A stretch of 64,000 nucleotides of DNA from Cupriavidus cauae (GCF_008632125.1 NZ_VWRN01000067.1:19219-83218); one strand, 5' to 3'; positions 1-9,798 are shown, counted from the stretch's first letter. Translations and numbers: made by a program. Notes: generated by a model not told the origin, from the letters alone.

Positions 1-999
1 GACCGCCGGGAAGCCACCGATACCTTGAAGCACTCCTTCGTCATGTTCACGCGCGACGGCGTCTTGCAGGCCGCGGGGGTCGGCTGCAACCTGGCGCTGC
101 TCTGGGACAGCCTGAAGGTAAGTGAGCTACTGCACCTGGCGACAGTGCCGATCCATGCCACGGCGACTGCCATCTGCGGCTTTGCCTTCAGTCTGGGCTG
201 CGGCGCGCTTCATGTCATCGCCGGTGCAGTGCGATGGCGCGACGGACTCAAGAAGCAGGCGGCAGCGAGCGAAGTGCTGAACGCGATAAGGCGCGCCAAA
301 AGAACCGTCAAGGAAGCAAAGGAGAGTCAGCAAGCCGAACTGGTCGACGCCGCGACGGTTGCCGAGTCCTTGCTCTCGCATGCCAAGCGCAACGAACGGC
401 GTGCCGAGGATGACGCCAGGCACCAGATCCGCCTGGGCAAATGGCGGATGATCTATGGCGGGGCGGCGATGGCAGTCGGTGGGATTTCGCTGGCGCTTTT
501 TCTTGTCGCGGGTGGAGTGTCGACCGGTGGCATCCTCTTCGGCATCGTCGGTGGCCTGGTATTGGCGGGCTGGACCCTCTATGCGGGATATCGCCATCGT
601 CACGCTGCGAGTTCCATTCAGGCCGCGATCGACAAGGGCAACAATGTCGTCACGGCGGGGACGGGCACGCGGCCGGAGAAGGCGTTGGATGAACAGCCGG
701 ACACGCAGCCGCTGTCGCTTGATGACGCCATCGAGCAGGCGATTCTCCTGCTCGACAGGACGCGCAATCCCCATCCGGATGCGCGCAGGTTGATCAAGCA
801 AACGTTGAAGGAGTTGGGCGTGAGCCCCGGGGATCTTTGGCCGCTGCGGTACTGCTCATCGGATCCCGCCGCCAGGGACCCTGTCATCGAGGAACTGAAA
901 ATAAGGATCCACAACGTCGTGGACGGCGATGGTGCTCGGTGCGCCGCCGAAAAAAGGTTGGCGCCCGATCGGGAAGCCAAGCCTGTGGCGGTATCGTGA
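1..999 (+). CDS. Unrecognised membrane-anchored protein, 5' end outside window
   Basis: The reading frame is open from the first base of the window and ends with TGA at 997–999, so the N-terminus is missing; the first TTG and ATG inside it (25, 43) need not be the true start. The visible ~332 residues hold two strongly hydrophobic stretches (about residues 45–77 and 148–198, each long enough for a helical hairpin) separated by a charged, Lys/Glu/Arg/Ala-rich segment that looks coiled-coil. The C-terminal ~120 residues are polar. G+C is visibly lower than in the neighbouring pth and rplY genes. The hairpin–coil–hairpin plan resembles secreted translocator or effector proteins of type III systems, but I recognise no family and this is only inference from architecture. 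It converges on pth with a ~70 bp gap. Confidence 0.6.
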   Translation, partial: DRREATDTLKHSFVMFTRDGVLQAAGVGCNLALLWDSLKVSELLHLATVPIHATATAICGFAFSLGCGALHVIAGAVRWRDGLKKQAAASEVLNAIRRAKRTVKEAKESQQAELVDAATVAESLLSHAKRNERRAEDDARHQIRLGKWRMIYGGAAMAVGGISLALFLVAGGVSTGGILFGIVGGLVLAGWTLYAGYRHRHAASSIQAAIDKGNNVVTAGTGTRPEKALDEQPDTQPLSLDDAIEQAILLLDRTRNPHPDARRLIKQTLKELGVSPGDLWPLRYCSSDPAARDPVIEELKIRIHNVVDGDGARCAAEKRLAPDREAKPVAVS

Positions 1000-1069
1000 A
1001 CCGCCTGCGAACCACAATGGCAACTCGCACTGACTCACCGCAGGCGTCGGCGGGCGGCCACTCAAGCCG

Positions 1070-1660
1070 TCATTTGGCCGAATGCAACTGCATCATCGCG
1101 CGTTCGGCCTCGCCCTTGGCGAGCAGCGACACGGGCGCAATACTGCGGTCGATTGCCTCGTCGATCGCCTGCTGCTCCTCGCGGCGCGGGGGCTTGAGCA
1201 CGAAGTTGACGACGTCCTCGCGATCGCCCGCACCGCCGGCGTTGCGCGGATGCCCCACGCCGATGCGCAGGCGCCAGTAATCCGGCGTCGACAGATGCGC
1301 GGAGATGTCCTTCAGGCCGTTGTGCCCGCCCGAGCCACCGCCGCGCTTGAGCTTGACCGCGCCGGCCGGCAAATCCATCTCGTCGTGCGCGACCAGGATC
1401 TCGTCGGGTAGGATCTTGTAGAAGCGAGCGAGCGACACCACGGCCAGGCCGGAGCGGTTCATGAAGGTCGACGGCTTCAGCAGCCAGATATCCTGATCCC
1501 ACAGGCGCGCGCGCGCCGCCAGCCCATGGAAGCGGCCTTCCACGCGTGGCGTGGCACCGCCGATGCGGGCCAGCTGGTCGATCAGCCAGAAGCCGGCATT
1601 GTGCCGGGTGGCTTCGTATTCCGCCCCGGGATTACCGAGGCCGACGATGAGCTTGATCAT
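1070..1660 (-). CDS. pth: Peptidyl-tRNA hydrolase
   Basis: Cytosolic enzyme that cleaves the ester bond of peptidyl-tRNAs released from stalled ribosomes, recycling tRNA. 196 residues, the usual size. The N-terminus reads MIKLIVGLGNPG with the family's Asn10 and catalytic His20 (in EATRHNAGFW); the LVAHDEMDLPAG segment supplies the conserved Asp and GGHNGLKDI the substrate-binding Asn. I chose the ATG at 1658–1660 because it begins directly at the family N-terminus; an upstream extension in the same frame is not conserved in character. It is the last gene of the minus-strand series prs–rplY–pth, separated from rplY by a strong terminator, so it may have its own promoter in 1661–1727. Confidence 0.97.
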   Translation of the reverse strand: MIKLIVGLGNPGAEYEATRHNAGFWLIDQLARIGGATPRVEGRFHGLAARARLWDQDIWLLKPSTFMNRSGLAVVSLARFYKILPDEILVAHDEMDLPAGAVKLKRGGGSGGHNGLKDISAHLSTPDYWRLRIGVGHPRNAGGAGDREDVVNFVLKPPRREEQQAIDEAIDRSIAPVSLLAKGEAERAMMQLHSAK

Positions 1661-1727
1661 GGTGCAAACGGGTTCGGTGACGGACACGCACGGCATCCGG
1701 GACGCGGCGCAGCAGGAAAGCATACGC

Positions 1728-1756
1728 GAAAAAAAACCGCCGGACGAACCGGCGGT
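1728..1756 (-). terminator. Rho-independent terminator after rplY
   Basis: A perfect 8-bp stem (1736–1743 with 1749–1756) around a 5-nt loop, followed on the minus strand by a run of eight or nine T residues (1736 down to 1729). It lies between rplY and pth and is placed to end rplY transcripts. Confidence 0.88.
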
Positions 1757-1816
1757 CTTTGTGGCGGCGCCTGTCGATACGACAGTGCCGCCGGGTCAGC
1801 CGAGGGCTGGCGCCGA

Positions 1817-2428
1817 TCAGGCAGCCGGCGTCTCGCCTTCGCCTTCGCTGGCCGCTTCCGACACGCCGCCGGCCGGCAGGGCGATGCTCGCCACGGCGGG
1901 GTTGTCGTCGCCGTGCGTGATCGGGGTCACGCCCTTCGGCAGCTTCAGGTCCGACAGGTGAACGGTCTGGCCCAGTTCGACGGCGCCCATGTCCACTTCG
2001 ATGAATTCCGGCAGGTCGCCCGGCAGGCACGACACTTCCAGTTCATTCAGGATGTGGTTGATGATGCCGTGGCCCAGCTTCACGCCAGGAGCGGTTTCCT
2101 GGTTCATGAAGTGCAGCGGCACCTTGACGTGGATCTTCTCGGTGGCCGACACGCGCTGGAAGTCGACGTGCAGCACCAGCGGCTTGAACGGGTGCATCTG
2201 GAAGGCGCGCAGCAGGGCCTTCTCGGTCGTGCCGCCCACTTCCAGGTCGAGGATCGACGAGTGGAAGGCTTCCTTCTTCAGCGCGTGGAACAGCGCGTTG
2301 TGATCGAGCTCGATCATCTTCGGTTCGGCGGTGCCGCCGTAGATGATGCCGGGGGTCTTGCCGGCGTTGCGCAGGCGGCGGCTCGCACCCGTTCCCTGTA
2401 CGCTACGCTCGAAAGCGATGACTTTCAT
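1817..2428 (-). CDS. rplY: 50S ribosomal protein L25/general stress protein Ctc
   Basis: Binds 5S rRNA in the large ribosomal subunit. 203 residues, i.e. the long CTC form: an N-terminal L25 beta-barrel (about 1–95, with RRLRNAGKTPGIIYGG near the start) plus the C-terminal TL5 domain (about 100–185), ending in an acidic, Ala/Glu-rich tail. The start at 2426–2428 gives MKVIAFERSVQGTGASRRLR, the expected N-terminus, and has a GGAGT Shine–Dalgarno element about 8 nt upstream. A TTG four codons earlier is possible but has no better ribosome site. It follows prs on the same strand with a ~150 bp gap; L25 next to prs and pth is a common betaproteobacterial arrangement. Confidence 0.96.
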   Translation of the reverse strand: MKVIAFERSVQGTGASRRLRNAGKTPGIIYGGTAEPKMIELDHNALFHALKKEAFHSSILDLEVGGTTEKALLRAFQMHPFKPLVLHVDFQRVSATEKIHVKVPLHFMNQETAPGVKLGHGIINHILNELEVSCLPGDLPEFIEVDMGAVELGQTVHLSDLKLPKGVTPITHGDDNPAVASIALPAGGVSEAASEGEGETPAA

Positions 2429-2575
2429 TGTGGACTCCAAAAAGTAAGAGGGCTGCCCGCGACCAGACAGCCCGATGAACCGGCGCCAGGTACGGTGACC
2501 GGGCGCCTCTGCGTCGCATCGCCGCTTGCGGACAAGCCGGCGGACGCGACAAAGCCTTGAATTCTAACAGGAAGC

Positions 2576-3529
2576 TCAGGAATCGGCGAACAGCGACATG
2601 ATCGAGTCGCCCTTGACGATCCGGGTGAACGTCTCGGCCAGCAGCGAGGCGGTCGACAGCTGGCGGATCTTGCCGGTCTGGCGGGCGTCGTCGCGCAGCG
2701 GAATGGTGTCGCAGACGACCACTTCGTCCAGCGCCGAGTCCGCGATGCGGGCGGCCGCGCCGCCGGACAGCACCGGGTGGGTACAGTAGGCGAACACCTT
2801 CTGTGCCCCGCGTTCCTTCAGCACCTGGGCCGCCTTACACAGCGTGCCGCCGGTGTCGATCATGTCGTCCATGATCACGCAGTTGCGGCCGTCGACCTCA
2901 CCGATGATGTTCATCACCTCGGCCACATTGGCCTTGGGACGGCGCTTGTCGATGATGGCCAGGTCGCAGTTCAGCTGCTTGGCCAGTGCGCGGGCGCGCA
3001 CCACGCCGCCCACGTCGGGCGAGACCACCAGCAGATCGCCGTAGTTCTTTTCGCGCAGATCGCCCAGCAGCACCGGCGAGGCGTAGATGTTGTCGACCGG
3101 GATATCGAAGAAACCCTGGATCTGGTCGGCGTGCAGGTCCATCGTCAGCACGCGCTCGACACCGGCCACTTCCAGCATGTTGGCAACCACCTTGGCCGAG
3201 ATCGCGACGCGCGCCGAGCGCGGGCGGCGGTCCTGGCGGGCATAGCCGAAGTAGGGCATGGCGGCAGTGATGCTGCGTGCCGAGGCGCGCTTGAGCGCGT
3301 CGACCATCACCATCAGTTCCATCAGGTTGTCGTTGGTCGGCTGGCAGGTGGACTGCAGCACGATCACGTGCTTGCCGCGGACATTTTCCTGAATTTCGAC
3401 CTGGACTTCGCCATCGGAGAATCGGCCCACCAGCGCCTTGCCCAACGGAATGCCGAGGTGCTGCACGACAGCCTCCGCGAGTTTGGGGTTGGCGTTGCCG
3501 GTGAATACCATCAAGCCGTCGCTACTCAT
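2576..3529 (-). CDS. prs: Ribose-phosphate pyrophosphokinase (PRPP synthetase)
   Basis: Makes 5-phosphoribosyl-1-pyrophosphate from ribose 5-phosphate and ATP, feeding nucleotide, histidine, tryptophan and NAD synthesis. 317 residues, normal for class I enzymes. Visible hallmarks are the N-terminal VFTGNANPKLAEAVVQHLG with GRFSDGEVQVEI, the PRPP-loop region VIMDDMIDTGGTLCKAA near the C-terminus, and the flexible-loop DRRPRSARVAISAK. The ATG at 3527–3529 was chosen: the frame stays open upstream, but only through the tRNA-Gln gene, which cannot be coding. It sits directly downstream of that tRNA on the same strand. Confidence 0.97.
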   Translation of the reverse strand: MSSDGLMVFTGNANPKLAEAVVQHLGIPLGKALVGRFSDGEVQVEIQENVRGKHVIVLQSTCQPTNDNLMELMVMVDALKRASARSITAAMPYFGYARQDRRPRSARVAISAKVVANMLEVAGVERVLTMDLHADQIQGFFDIPVDNIYASPVLLGDLREKNYGDLLVVSPDVGGVVRARALAKQLNCDLAIIDKRRPKANVAEVMNIIGEVDGRNCVIMDDMIDTGGTLCKAAQVLKERGAQKVFAYCTHPVLSGGAAARIADSALDEVVVCDTIPLRDDARQTGKIRQLSTASLLAETFTRIVKGDSIMSLFADS

Positions 3530-3608
3530 GAGGGGCACCTGTCTTGCTGCTGGGGGAGGGTCGCCGGCGCTGCCGGCGACAGATTCTGCAGATCTGCGAG
3601 GAATGTAA

Positions 3609-3685
3609 TGGCAGGGGAGGAAGGATTCGAACCCTCGAATGCCGGAATCAAAATCCGGTGCCTTAACCGACTTGGCGACTCCCCT
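3609..3685 (-). tRNA. tRNA-Gln (anticodon TTG)
   Basis: Read on the minus strand: acceptor AGGGGAG pairs with CTCCCCT, a D-arm with GCCAAG and GGTTAAGGC, an anticodon stem CCGGA/TCCGG around the 7-nt loop TTTTGAT giving anticodon TTG (bases 3651–3649), a T-arm with GGTTCGAATCC, discriminator G and an encoded CCA (3611–3609). 77 nt including CCA. It lies between ispE and prs in the same orientation, as in related Burkholderiales. Confidence 0.97.
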
Positions 3686-3742
3686 ACACAACCGGGACCG
3701 TTCTTCGTTGCGCCGACTGCCACAACGCCGAACGAAAACTTG

Positions 3743-4615
3743 CTATGCGAACGCTGCGAGCGGATGGCGCGACAAACTTCTCACGCATCTGCCATCCCAT
3801 TCGGATGGCAACCGGTCGAGCACCTGTTGCGCAGTTTGCTCGTCACGATAACGTGCAAACACACAGGCACCGGAACCGGTCATCCTCGCCTCCGGACTGA
3901 ATTGTTTCAGCCAGGCAAGGGCTCGGGCAACTTCGCCGAACTTCGCTGTCGCTATCGCTTCCAGATCGTTGCGACCGAAACCGAATTTGTTTGTGCAAGC
4001 AGCGAAGTCCGCAATTATGGAGATGGGCGTATCCCTTGTCAAGCGTTCGTCGGAAAAAATTGCTGCGGTCGGCACATGCTGGCGTGGATGGATGACCACG
4101 AACCAGCTGTCCGGCAGGTCGACGGCGGTCAGCTCCTCGCCGATCCCCTGCGCGAAGGCGTTCTGGCCGAACACGAAGAAGGGCACGTCGGCGCCCAGGC
4201 CCAGGCCGATCCGCATCAATTGCTCGCGCCCCAGGCCCAGGCCCCACAGCCGGTTCAGCGCCAGCAGCGTGGTGGCGGCGTCCGAGGAGCCGCCGCCGAT
4301 GCCGCCGCCCATCGGCAGCGCCTTGTCCAGCGCGATCTCGACGCCGTACCGGGTTCCCGTGGCGGTCTGCAGCGCCCTGGCCGCGCGCACCACCAGGTCG
4401 CTGTCGGCCGGCACGCCGGGTACGTCGGTCACGCGCAGTACCGCGCCGTCGTCGCGGCGTTCGAAATGCAGCGTGTCGCTCCAGTCGATCAGCTGGAACA
4501 CCGTCTGCAGCGTGTGATAGCCGTCGGGGCGACGCCCGGTCACATGCAGGAACAGGTTCAGCTTGGCCGGGGCGGGGCAGTCGCGCAGTTGCGCGGGGGG
4601 CAAGGGGGCCGACAT
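3743..4615 (-). CDS. ispE: 4-diphosphocytidyl-2-C-methyl-D-erythritol kinase
   Basis: GHMP-family kinase of the non-mevalonate (MEP) isoprenoid pathway; phosphorylates the 2-hydroxyl of CDP-methylerythritol. 290 residues, the usual length. The N-terminal CPAPAKLNLFLHVTGRRPDG contains the catalytic Lys, and PMGGGIGGGSSDAATTLLAL (about residues 98–117) is the GHMP ATP-binding glycine loop. The C-terminal GSGACVFA is the third GHMP motif. It starts 8 bp after the lolB stop, so the two are almost certainly co-transcribed; the pairing lolB–ispE–tRNA-Gln–prs is typical of beta- and gammaproteobacteria. Confidence 0.96.
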   Translation of the reverse strand: MSAPLPPAQLRDCPAPAKLNLFLHVTGRRPDGYHTLQTVFQLIDWSDTLHFERRDDGAVLRVTDVPGVPADSDLVVRAARALQTATGTRYGVEIALDKALPMGGGIGGGSSDAATTLLALNRLWGLGLGREQLMRIGLGLGADVPFFVFGQNAFAQGIGEELTAVDLPDSWFVVIHPRQHVPTAAIFSDERLTRDTPISIIADFAACTNKFGFGRNDLEAIATAKFGEVARALAWLKQFSPEARMTGSGACVFARYRDEQTAQQVLDRLPSEWDGRCVRSLSRHPLAAFA

Positions 4616-4622
4616 CGGGCGA

Positions 4623-5231
4623 TCAATGCGAAGCCGGGGCGTCGATCACCAGCTTGACCGACATCGGTCCGCCGGCGCCGTCGCGCGCCAGGTCGATCCG
4701 GCGCGGCAGCGTTTCGGCGCCGTCCGGCGCGGCCTGCCAGGCCGCGTAGCGCACGGTCCAGCCGTTCTGCGACAGCGTCTCGAGCCGGCCCTGGGCGTCG
4801 CGCGTGGCGCTGGCCGGGGCACCGGGTGCCGGCCGGGCACGCAGCCAGTCGCGCATGCCGGCCACCGGCAGCGCGAAGCCGAGGCTCTGCTCGAGCAGCG
4901 CATCGACCTGGGGCGCGTTGCGCGGCGGTTCGTTGGGCAGGTCGAGCGTCGCGCCCGAGGGCGTCGCCGTGACCACCGCCAGCGTCTGGCCCAGCGGCGA
5001 AATCAGGTCCAGCCGCACGTTCTCGCCCTGCTCGCGCCAGTGGAAGCTGCCCTGCACGCCTTCGTCGCGCCCATAGCGGACGTAGTTGGCGGCAAAGCGG
5101 CCGGTCAATTCGCTGGCGCGGGCGCCGGCGGCGGCATCGAACTGGCGCGACGGCGTGACGCTGGCACAGGCGGCGAGCCACAGCGGCGCGGACAGGCAAA
5201 GCAGGGTCAGGGTACGGCGGGATCGGTCCAT
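4623..5231 (-). CDS. lolB: Outer-membrane lipoprotein LolB
   Basis: Receives lipoproteins from the periplasmic carrier LolA and inserts them in the outer membrane. 202 residues with a lipoprotein signal peptide: RTLTLLCLSAPLWLAAC, the lipobox LAAC placing the lipidated Cys at about residue 22, followed by Ala (no inner-membrane-retention Asp at +2). The remainder matches the LolB fold (GRFAANY…GSFHWREQGE, then SPLGQTLAVVT). It lies between the TPR lipoprotein gene and ispE on the same strand. The TPR gene upstream ends ~130 bp away, so these two may share a transcript. Confidence 0.93.
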   Translation of the reverse strand: MDRSRRTLTLLCLSAPLWLAACASVTPSRQFDAAAGARASELTGRFAANYVRYGRDEGVQGSFHWREQGENVRLDLISPLGQTLAVVTATPSGATLDLPNEPPRNAPQVDALLEQSLGFALPVAGMRDWLRARPAPGAPASATRDAQGRLETLSQNGWTVRYAAWQAAPDGAETLPRRIDLARDGAGGPMSVKLVIDAPASH

Positions 5232-5365
5232 GCGGAAAACGCAGATCGGTACCGGGTCACGGCGCGCACGTTGGCGCGGACCGTGCCGGCGATGGATGTC
5301 GATGGAGGGCGATGAATCTCGATGAAGGGCACAGCCTGCCGGGTACGGGCGGCACGCCGGCGACG

Positions 5366-7327
5366 CTACTGCGCCAATCGCACGTTGTAGCGCCGCAGCG
5401 TTTCGACCAGCGTCTCATTGTTCGGGTCCAGCTTGACGCCTTCCTCCCAGGTCTTGCGGGCCTCGTCGCGCTCGCCGAGCTGCCACAGCACCTCGCCCAG
5501 ATGCGCGGCGATCTCGGCCTCGGGCGCCTTGGCGTAGGCGTCGCGCAGCAGCTTGGCGGCCGGTTGCAACTGCCCCAGGCGGAATTTGACCCAGCCCAGG
5601 CTGTCCATGATGTACGGATCGTCGGGGCCCAGCTCGGTCGCCTTCTCCAGCAGCTTCAGCGCTTCCTGCAGGCGGATGTTGCGATCGGCCAGCGAATAGC
5701 CCAGCGCGTTGTAGCCCTGCTTCTGGTCCGGCTGCATCGCGATGAACTGGCGCAGCCGGCGTTCCATGCTGTCGTAGCGCTTCTCGCGCTCGTCGAGCAT
5801 CGCCAGCTCGTACAGCCATTCGGCATTCCTGGGCTCGGCCTTGACGCGTGCGTCCAGTACCTTGCGGGCGCGGTCGTAGGCCTTGACTTCCATCAGCATG
5901 CCGACCTCGGCCTGGCGTACCGCCATCATCCGCTGCGCGCGCTGGTCGGGATCGGGGATGTCCTCGGCATCGGCCAGCATGTCGCCGAAGATCGCCTGCG
6001 CATCGTCGAGCCGGCCCATGCGGCCCAGCATCTGCGCGCGCTTGACCGATGCCGCCCCCACCATGCGCTGGTCCTCGATCCGGTCCAGCCACTGCACCGC
6101 GCCCGCGTAGTCCTTGCGCTCCTCGGCGATCTGCGCGAGGTATTGGTACGCGACGTCGGGGTTGGAACTCGGGGCCTTTTCGGCCAGCCGCAGATATTCG
6201 TGCAGATAGCGCTCCGCCTCGTCGTAGCGGCGCGCCTGCAGCCCGGTCAGACCCAGCGCCAGCGGCACGCGCGGATCGTCGGGCGCGACCTTGCGCAGCG
6301 CCTCGAACTCGCGCCGGGCCGCGTCCATCTCGTTGCGCTGCAGATAGACGCGCGCCAGCGTGATGCGGCCGTTCACCGAGGCCGGCGCCTTGTCGAGGAA
6401 GCGCTTCAGGCCGGCGATCGCCTGTTCGGGCGAGTTGTCGGCGCGCAGCTCGGCCGCCATCAGCGCCGCGGCTTCGTAGTCGGGACGCAGGCGCTGCGCT
6501 TCGTCGAGCTCGGCCAGCGCGCCCGGCACATCGCCGGCGGTTTCCTTGGCCCGTGCCAGCGCGAGCCGCGTCTCGGCCGACTGCATGTCGTTGGCGACCA
6601 GCCGCTGCAGCAGCGCGGCCGCGCCGGCCGGATCGCTGGTGCGTGACAGTTGCTGCTGTAATTGCAGGATGGCCTCGGGCCGATGGCTCGGCGGCACGCC
6701 GTTCAGTTGCAGCGACAGCAGCGGTTCGGCTTCTTCCCAGCGTGCGTTGAGCACCAGCAGGGTCGACAGCACCTGGCGCGCGGCCGGCGAAGTCGGGGCC
6801 AGGTCGGTCCACAGGCGGGCGCCGTCGAGGGCCTGCTGCGGGACGCGCGCATTGAAGGCGATTTCGGTGGCGCGCTGCGCGAAGCGTGGGTCGCGGGTCG
6901 AGCGGGCCAGTTCCACGTAGGTGCGATAGGCCGGGCCCGTCAGGCCGCGCTGCATCGAGATCTCGGCGGCCAGCACGCGGTACATGATGTCGGCCGTCAG
7001 CGGCAGCTCGGGCAGCGGCATCTTCGGCGGCAGCGGCGTCGCCGGGGTCGGCTCGAGCTCGCCGTCGCTGCCCAGCGTGAACATCGGCCGGCCGGTTTCG
7101 GCGCCGTCGGACTTCGCCTCCGCGCGTGGGGCATCGGCCTGGGCCGACCGGGCATCGCGCGCACTGGCGCAGCCGGTCAGCGCGCCGGCGCCGACCAGGG
7201 CCGCCACCAGCAGCGGCAGCAGGCGCCGGCCCGGTGCCGTGCCGCGCGCGGCGGTCTGCGCGGGCGGCTCGTCAAGCGGTGCGTGGGAAGGGAGCAGAGC
7301 GGAGATGCGGTCCAGGCGGTCCGGCAT
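5366..7327 (-). CDS. TPR-repeat lipoprotein-like protein
   Basis: 653 residues. After an unusually long polar N-region (about 35 residues) comes LLPLLVAALVGAGALTGC, a hydrophobic stretch ending in a plausible lipobox (LTGC, Cys near residue 53), so the protein is probably an outer-membrane lipoprotein facing the periplasm. The rest is tetratricopeptide-like helical repeats, clearest from about residue 250 on (e.g. GYNALGYSLADRN, DPYIMDSLGWVKFRLGQ, EIAAHLGEVLWQLGERDEA). A homologue sits upstream of lolB in most Burkholderiales; its role is thought to be in envelope or protein-complex assembly, but no specific function can be read here. The ATG at 7325–7327 has GGAG about 8 nt upstream; the open frame extends much further upstream but there it runs antisense to mutM. 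Confidence 0.85.
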   Translation of the reverse strand: MPDRLDRISALLPSHAPLDEPPAQTAARGTAPGRRLLPLLVAALVGAGALTGCASARDARSAQADAPRAEAKSDGAETGRPMFTLGSDGELEPTPATPLPPKMPLPELPLTADIMYRVLAAEISMQRGLTGPAYRTYVELARSTRDPRFAQRATEIAFNARVPQQALDGARLWTDLAPTSPAARQVLSTLLVLNARWEEAEPLLSLQLNGVPPSHRPEAILQLQQQLSRTSDPAGAAALLQRLVANDMQSAETRLALARAKETAGDVPGALAELDEAQRLRPDYEAAALMAAELRADNSPEQAIAGLKRFLDKAPASVNGRITLARVYLQRNEMDAARREFEALRKVAPDDPRVPLALGLTGLQARRYDEAERYLHEYLRLAEKAPSSNPDVAYQYLAQIAEERKDYAGAVQWLDRIEDQRMVGAASVKRAQMLGRMGRLDDAQAIFGDMLADAEDIPDPDQRAQRMMAVRQAEVGMLMEVKAYDRARKVLDARVKAEPRNAEWLYELAMLDEREKRYDSMERRLRQFIAMQPDQKQGYNALGYSLADRNIRLQEALKLLEKATELGPDDPYIMDSLGWVKFRLGQLQPAAKLLRDAYAKAPEAEIAAHLGEVLWQLGERDEARKTWEEGVKLDPNNETLVETLRRYNVRLAQ

Positions 7328-7371
7328 GGGTGGGACTCCGGCACGCGTGGTGCCATATGACAAGTTAGGGC

Positions 7372-7394
7372 CATTGTAACGTGCCGCTACAATG
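7372..7394. promoter_or_regulatory. Inverted repeat with two TACAAT hexamers between TPR gene and mutM
   Basis: CATTGTA (7372–7378) and TACAATG (7388–7394) form a perfect 7-bp inverted repeat with a 9-nt spacer. Each arm contains TACAAT, a good –10 sequence, pointing towards mutM (plus) and the TPR gene (minus). No convincing –35 is seen at 17 nt on either side, so this may be overlapping divergent promoters or an operator. Confidence 0.4.
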
Positions 7395-7462
7395 CCCGGC
7401 TGCGGTGCACCATGGCTGGCATGGCGTCTGCCGCTTGGAGTCGTGCGCAAAGGAGAGGTTCG

Positions 7463-8404
7463 ATGCCGGAATTGCCCGAGGTCGAGGTGACCCGACGGGG
7501 ACTGCTGCCACATCTGGAGGGCAGCCGCATCGCCGGGGTGGCGGTGCGCCATCGCGGCCTGCGCTGGCCGGTGCCCGAGGAACTGGAGGCCTGCCTGCCG
7601 GGGCGGGTCATCCGGCGTGTCGAGCGGCGCGGCAAATATCTGCTGCTTGAGTGCGTGCGCGAGGCGGAGGTGGTGGCCGACGGCGTTGCCGGTGGCGTGG
7701 CCGGTGGCGTTGCTGGTGGCGTTGCTGGTGGCGTGACCGGGAGCGTGGCTGATGGCGATGACGCCGGCTGGCTGCTGATCCACCTCGGCATGACCGGCAC
7801 GCTGCGCGTCTGGCACGAGCCGCCCGCGCCGGGCACGCACGACCATATCGACCTGCTGCTGCGCGATGCGGCCGGCCGCCCGCTGACGCTGCGTTTCCGC
7901 GACCCGCGCCGCTTTGGCGCGGTGCTGTGGACCACGCTGCCAGAGGCGCTGCTGCCCACCCATCCGTTGCTGCGCAATCTCGGCATCGAGCCGTTCGACC
8001 CGGCCTTCGACGGCGACTGGCTGTATCGCCATACGCGCGGGCGCAGCGCGGCGATCAAGACGGTGCTGCTGTCGGGCGATATCGTGGTCGGCGTCGGCAA
8101 CATCTATTGCTCGGAGAGCCTGTTCCGCGCCGGCATCCGGCCGACCACCGCCGCGGGCCGGCTGTCGCGTGCGCGTTGCGAGCGGCTCGCCGCCGCGGTG
8201 CGCGAGACGCTGGCGCTGGCGATCGAGCGCGGCGGCAGCACGCTGCGCGATTTCGTCGGCAGCGACGGCGCCAGCGGCTATTTCCAGCTCGACTGCCTGG
8301 TCTACGATCGCACCGGCAAGCCCTGCCGGCACTGCGCCACGCCGATCCGGCAGATCGTGCAGGGGCAGCGCTCGACCTTCTATTGCCCGCAATGCCAGCG
8401 CTGA
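7463..8404 (+). CDS. mutM: Formamidopyrimidine-DNA glycosylase with a 12-bp-repeat insert
   Basis: Removes 8-oxoguanine and formamidopyrimidines from DNA and nicks the abasic site. The start at 7463 gives MPELPEVEVTRRGL, whose Pro2 is the catalytic nucleophile and Glu3 the general acid; AGGAGAGG lies just upstream. The helix–two-turn–helix region (VVGVGNIYCSESLFRAGIRP) and the C-terminal zinc finger (CRHC…CPQC, about residues 290–312) are intact. At 313 residues it is ~40 longer than usual: between KYLLLEC and GWLLIHLGMTGTLRV, where homologues have a short turn, there are about 30 Gly/Val/Ala residues coded by a 12-bp tandem repeat (7682–7753). It is followed by mutY, the partner glycosylase that removes A opposite 8-oxoG. 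Confidence 0.96.
   Translation: MPELPEVEVTRRGLLPHLEGSRIAGVAVRHRGLRWPVPEELEACLPGRVIRRVERRGKYLLLECVREAEVVADGVAGGVAGGVAGGVAGGVTGSVADGDDAGWLLIHLGMTGTLRVWHEPPAPGTHDHIDLLLRDAAGRPLTLRFRDPRRFGAVLWTTLPEALLPTHPLLRNLGIEPFDPAFDGDWLYRHTRGRSAAIKTVLLSGDIVVGVGNIYCSESLFRAGIRPTTAAGRLSRARCERLAAAVRETLALAIERGGSTLRDFVGSDGASGYFQLDCLVYDRTGKPCRHCATPIRQIVQGQRSTFYCPQCQR
7682..7753 (+). repeat. Six in-frame 12-bp repeats inside mutM
   Basis: Six consecutive 12-bp units of the form GGCGTTGCTGGT (the two central copies identical, the outer ones with 1–5 changes) coding for repeated Gly-Val-Ala-Gly. Because the unit is a multiple of three, copy-number change would lengthen or shorten the protein loop without frameshift. 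Confidence 0.9.
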
Positions 8405-8463
8405 GCGGAGCGACACGCCGCGCCTGACTCGAAAAACACCGCCGATCCCCTCGCTACTTATCG

Positions 8464-9720
<1,257 letters not shown>

Positions 9721-9798
9721 AGCAAGGAGTGGTACTGGTCGGCGCCTGCCTGCAGCGGGGCGCACGGGCTCGCACCAGCCGCGGGGGGCGGCCGCGCG

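Noticed and set aside
127..801. A 224-codon minus-strand open frame opposite the first gene
   Set aside because: The plus-strand frame has membrane helices and a coherent coiled segment; the minus frame has shadow-like Arg/Pro/Gly composition.
2461..2545. Possible terminator hairpin between prs and rplY (GGCGCC…GGCGCC)
   Set aside because: The pairing is short and imperfect and no T-run follows on the minus strand.
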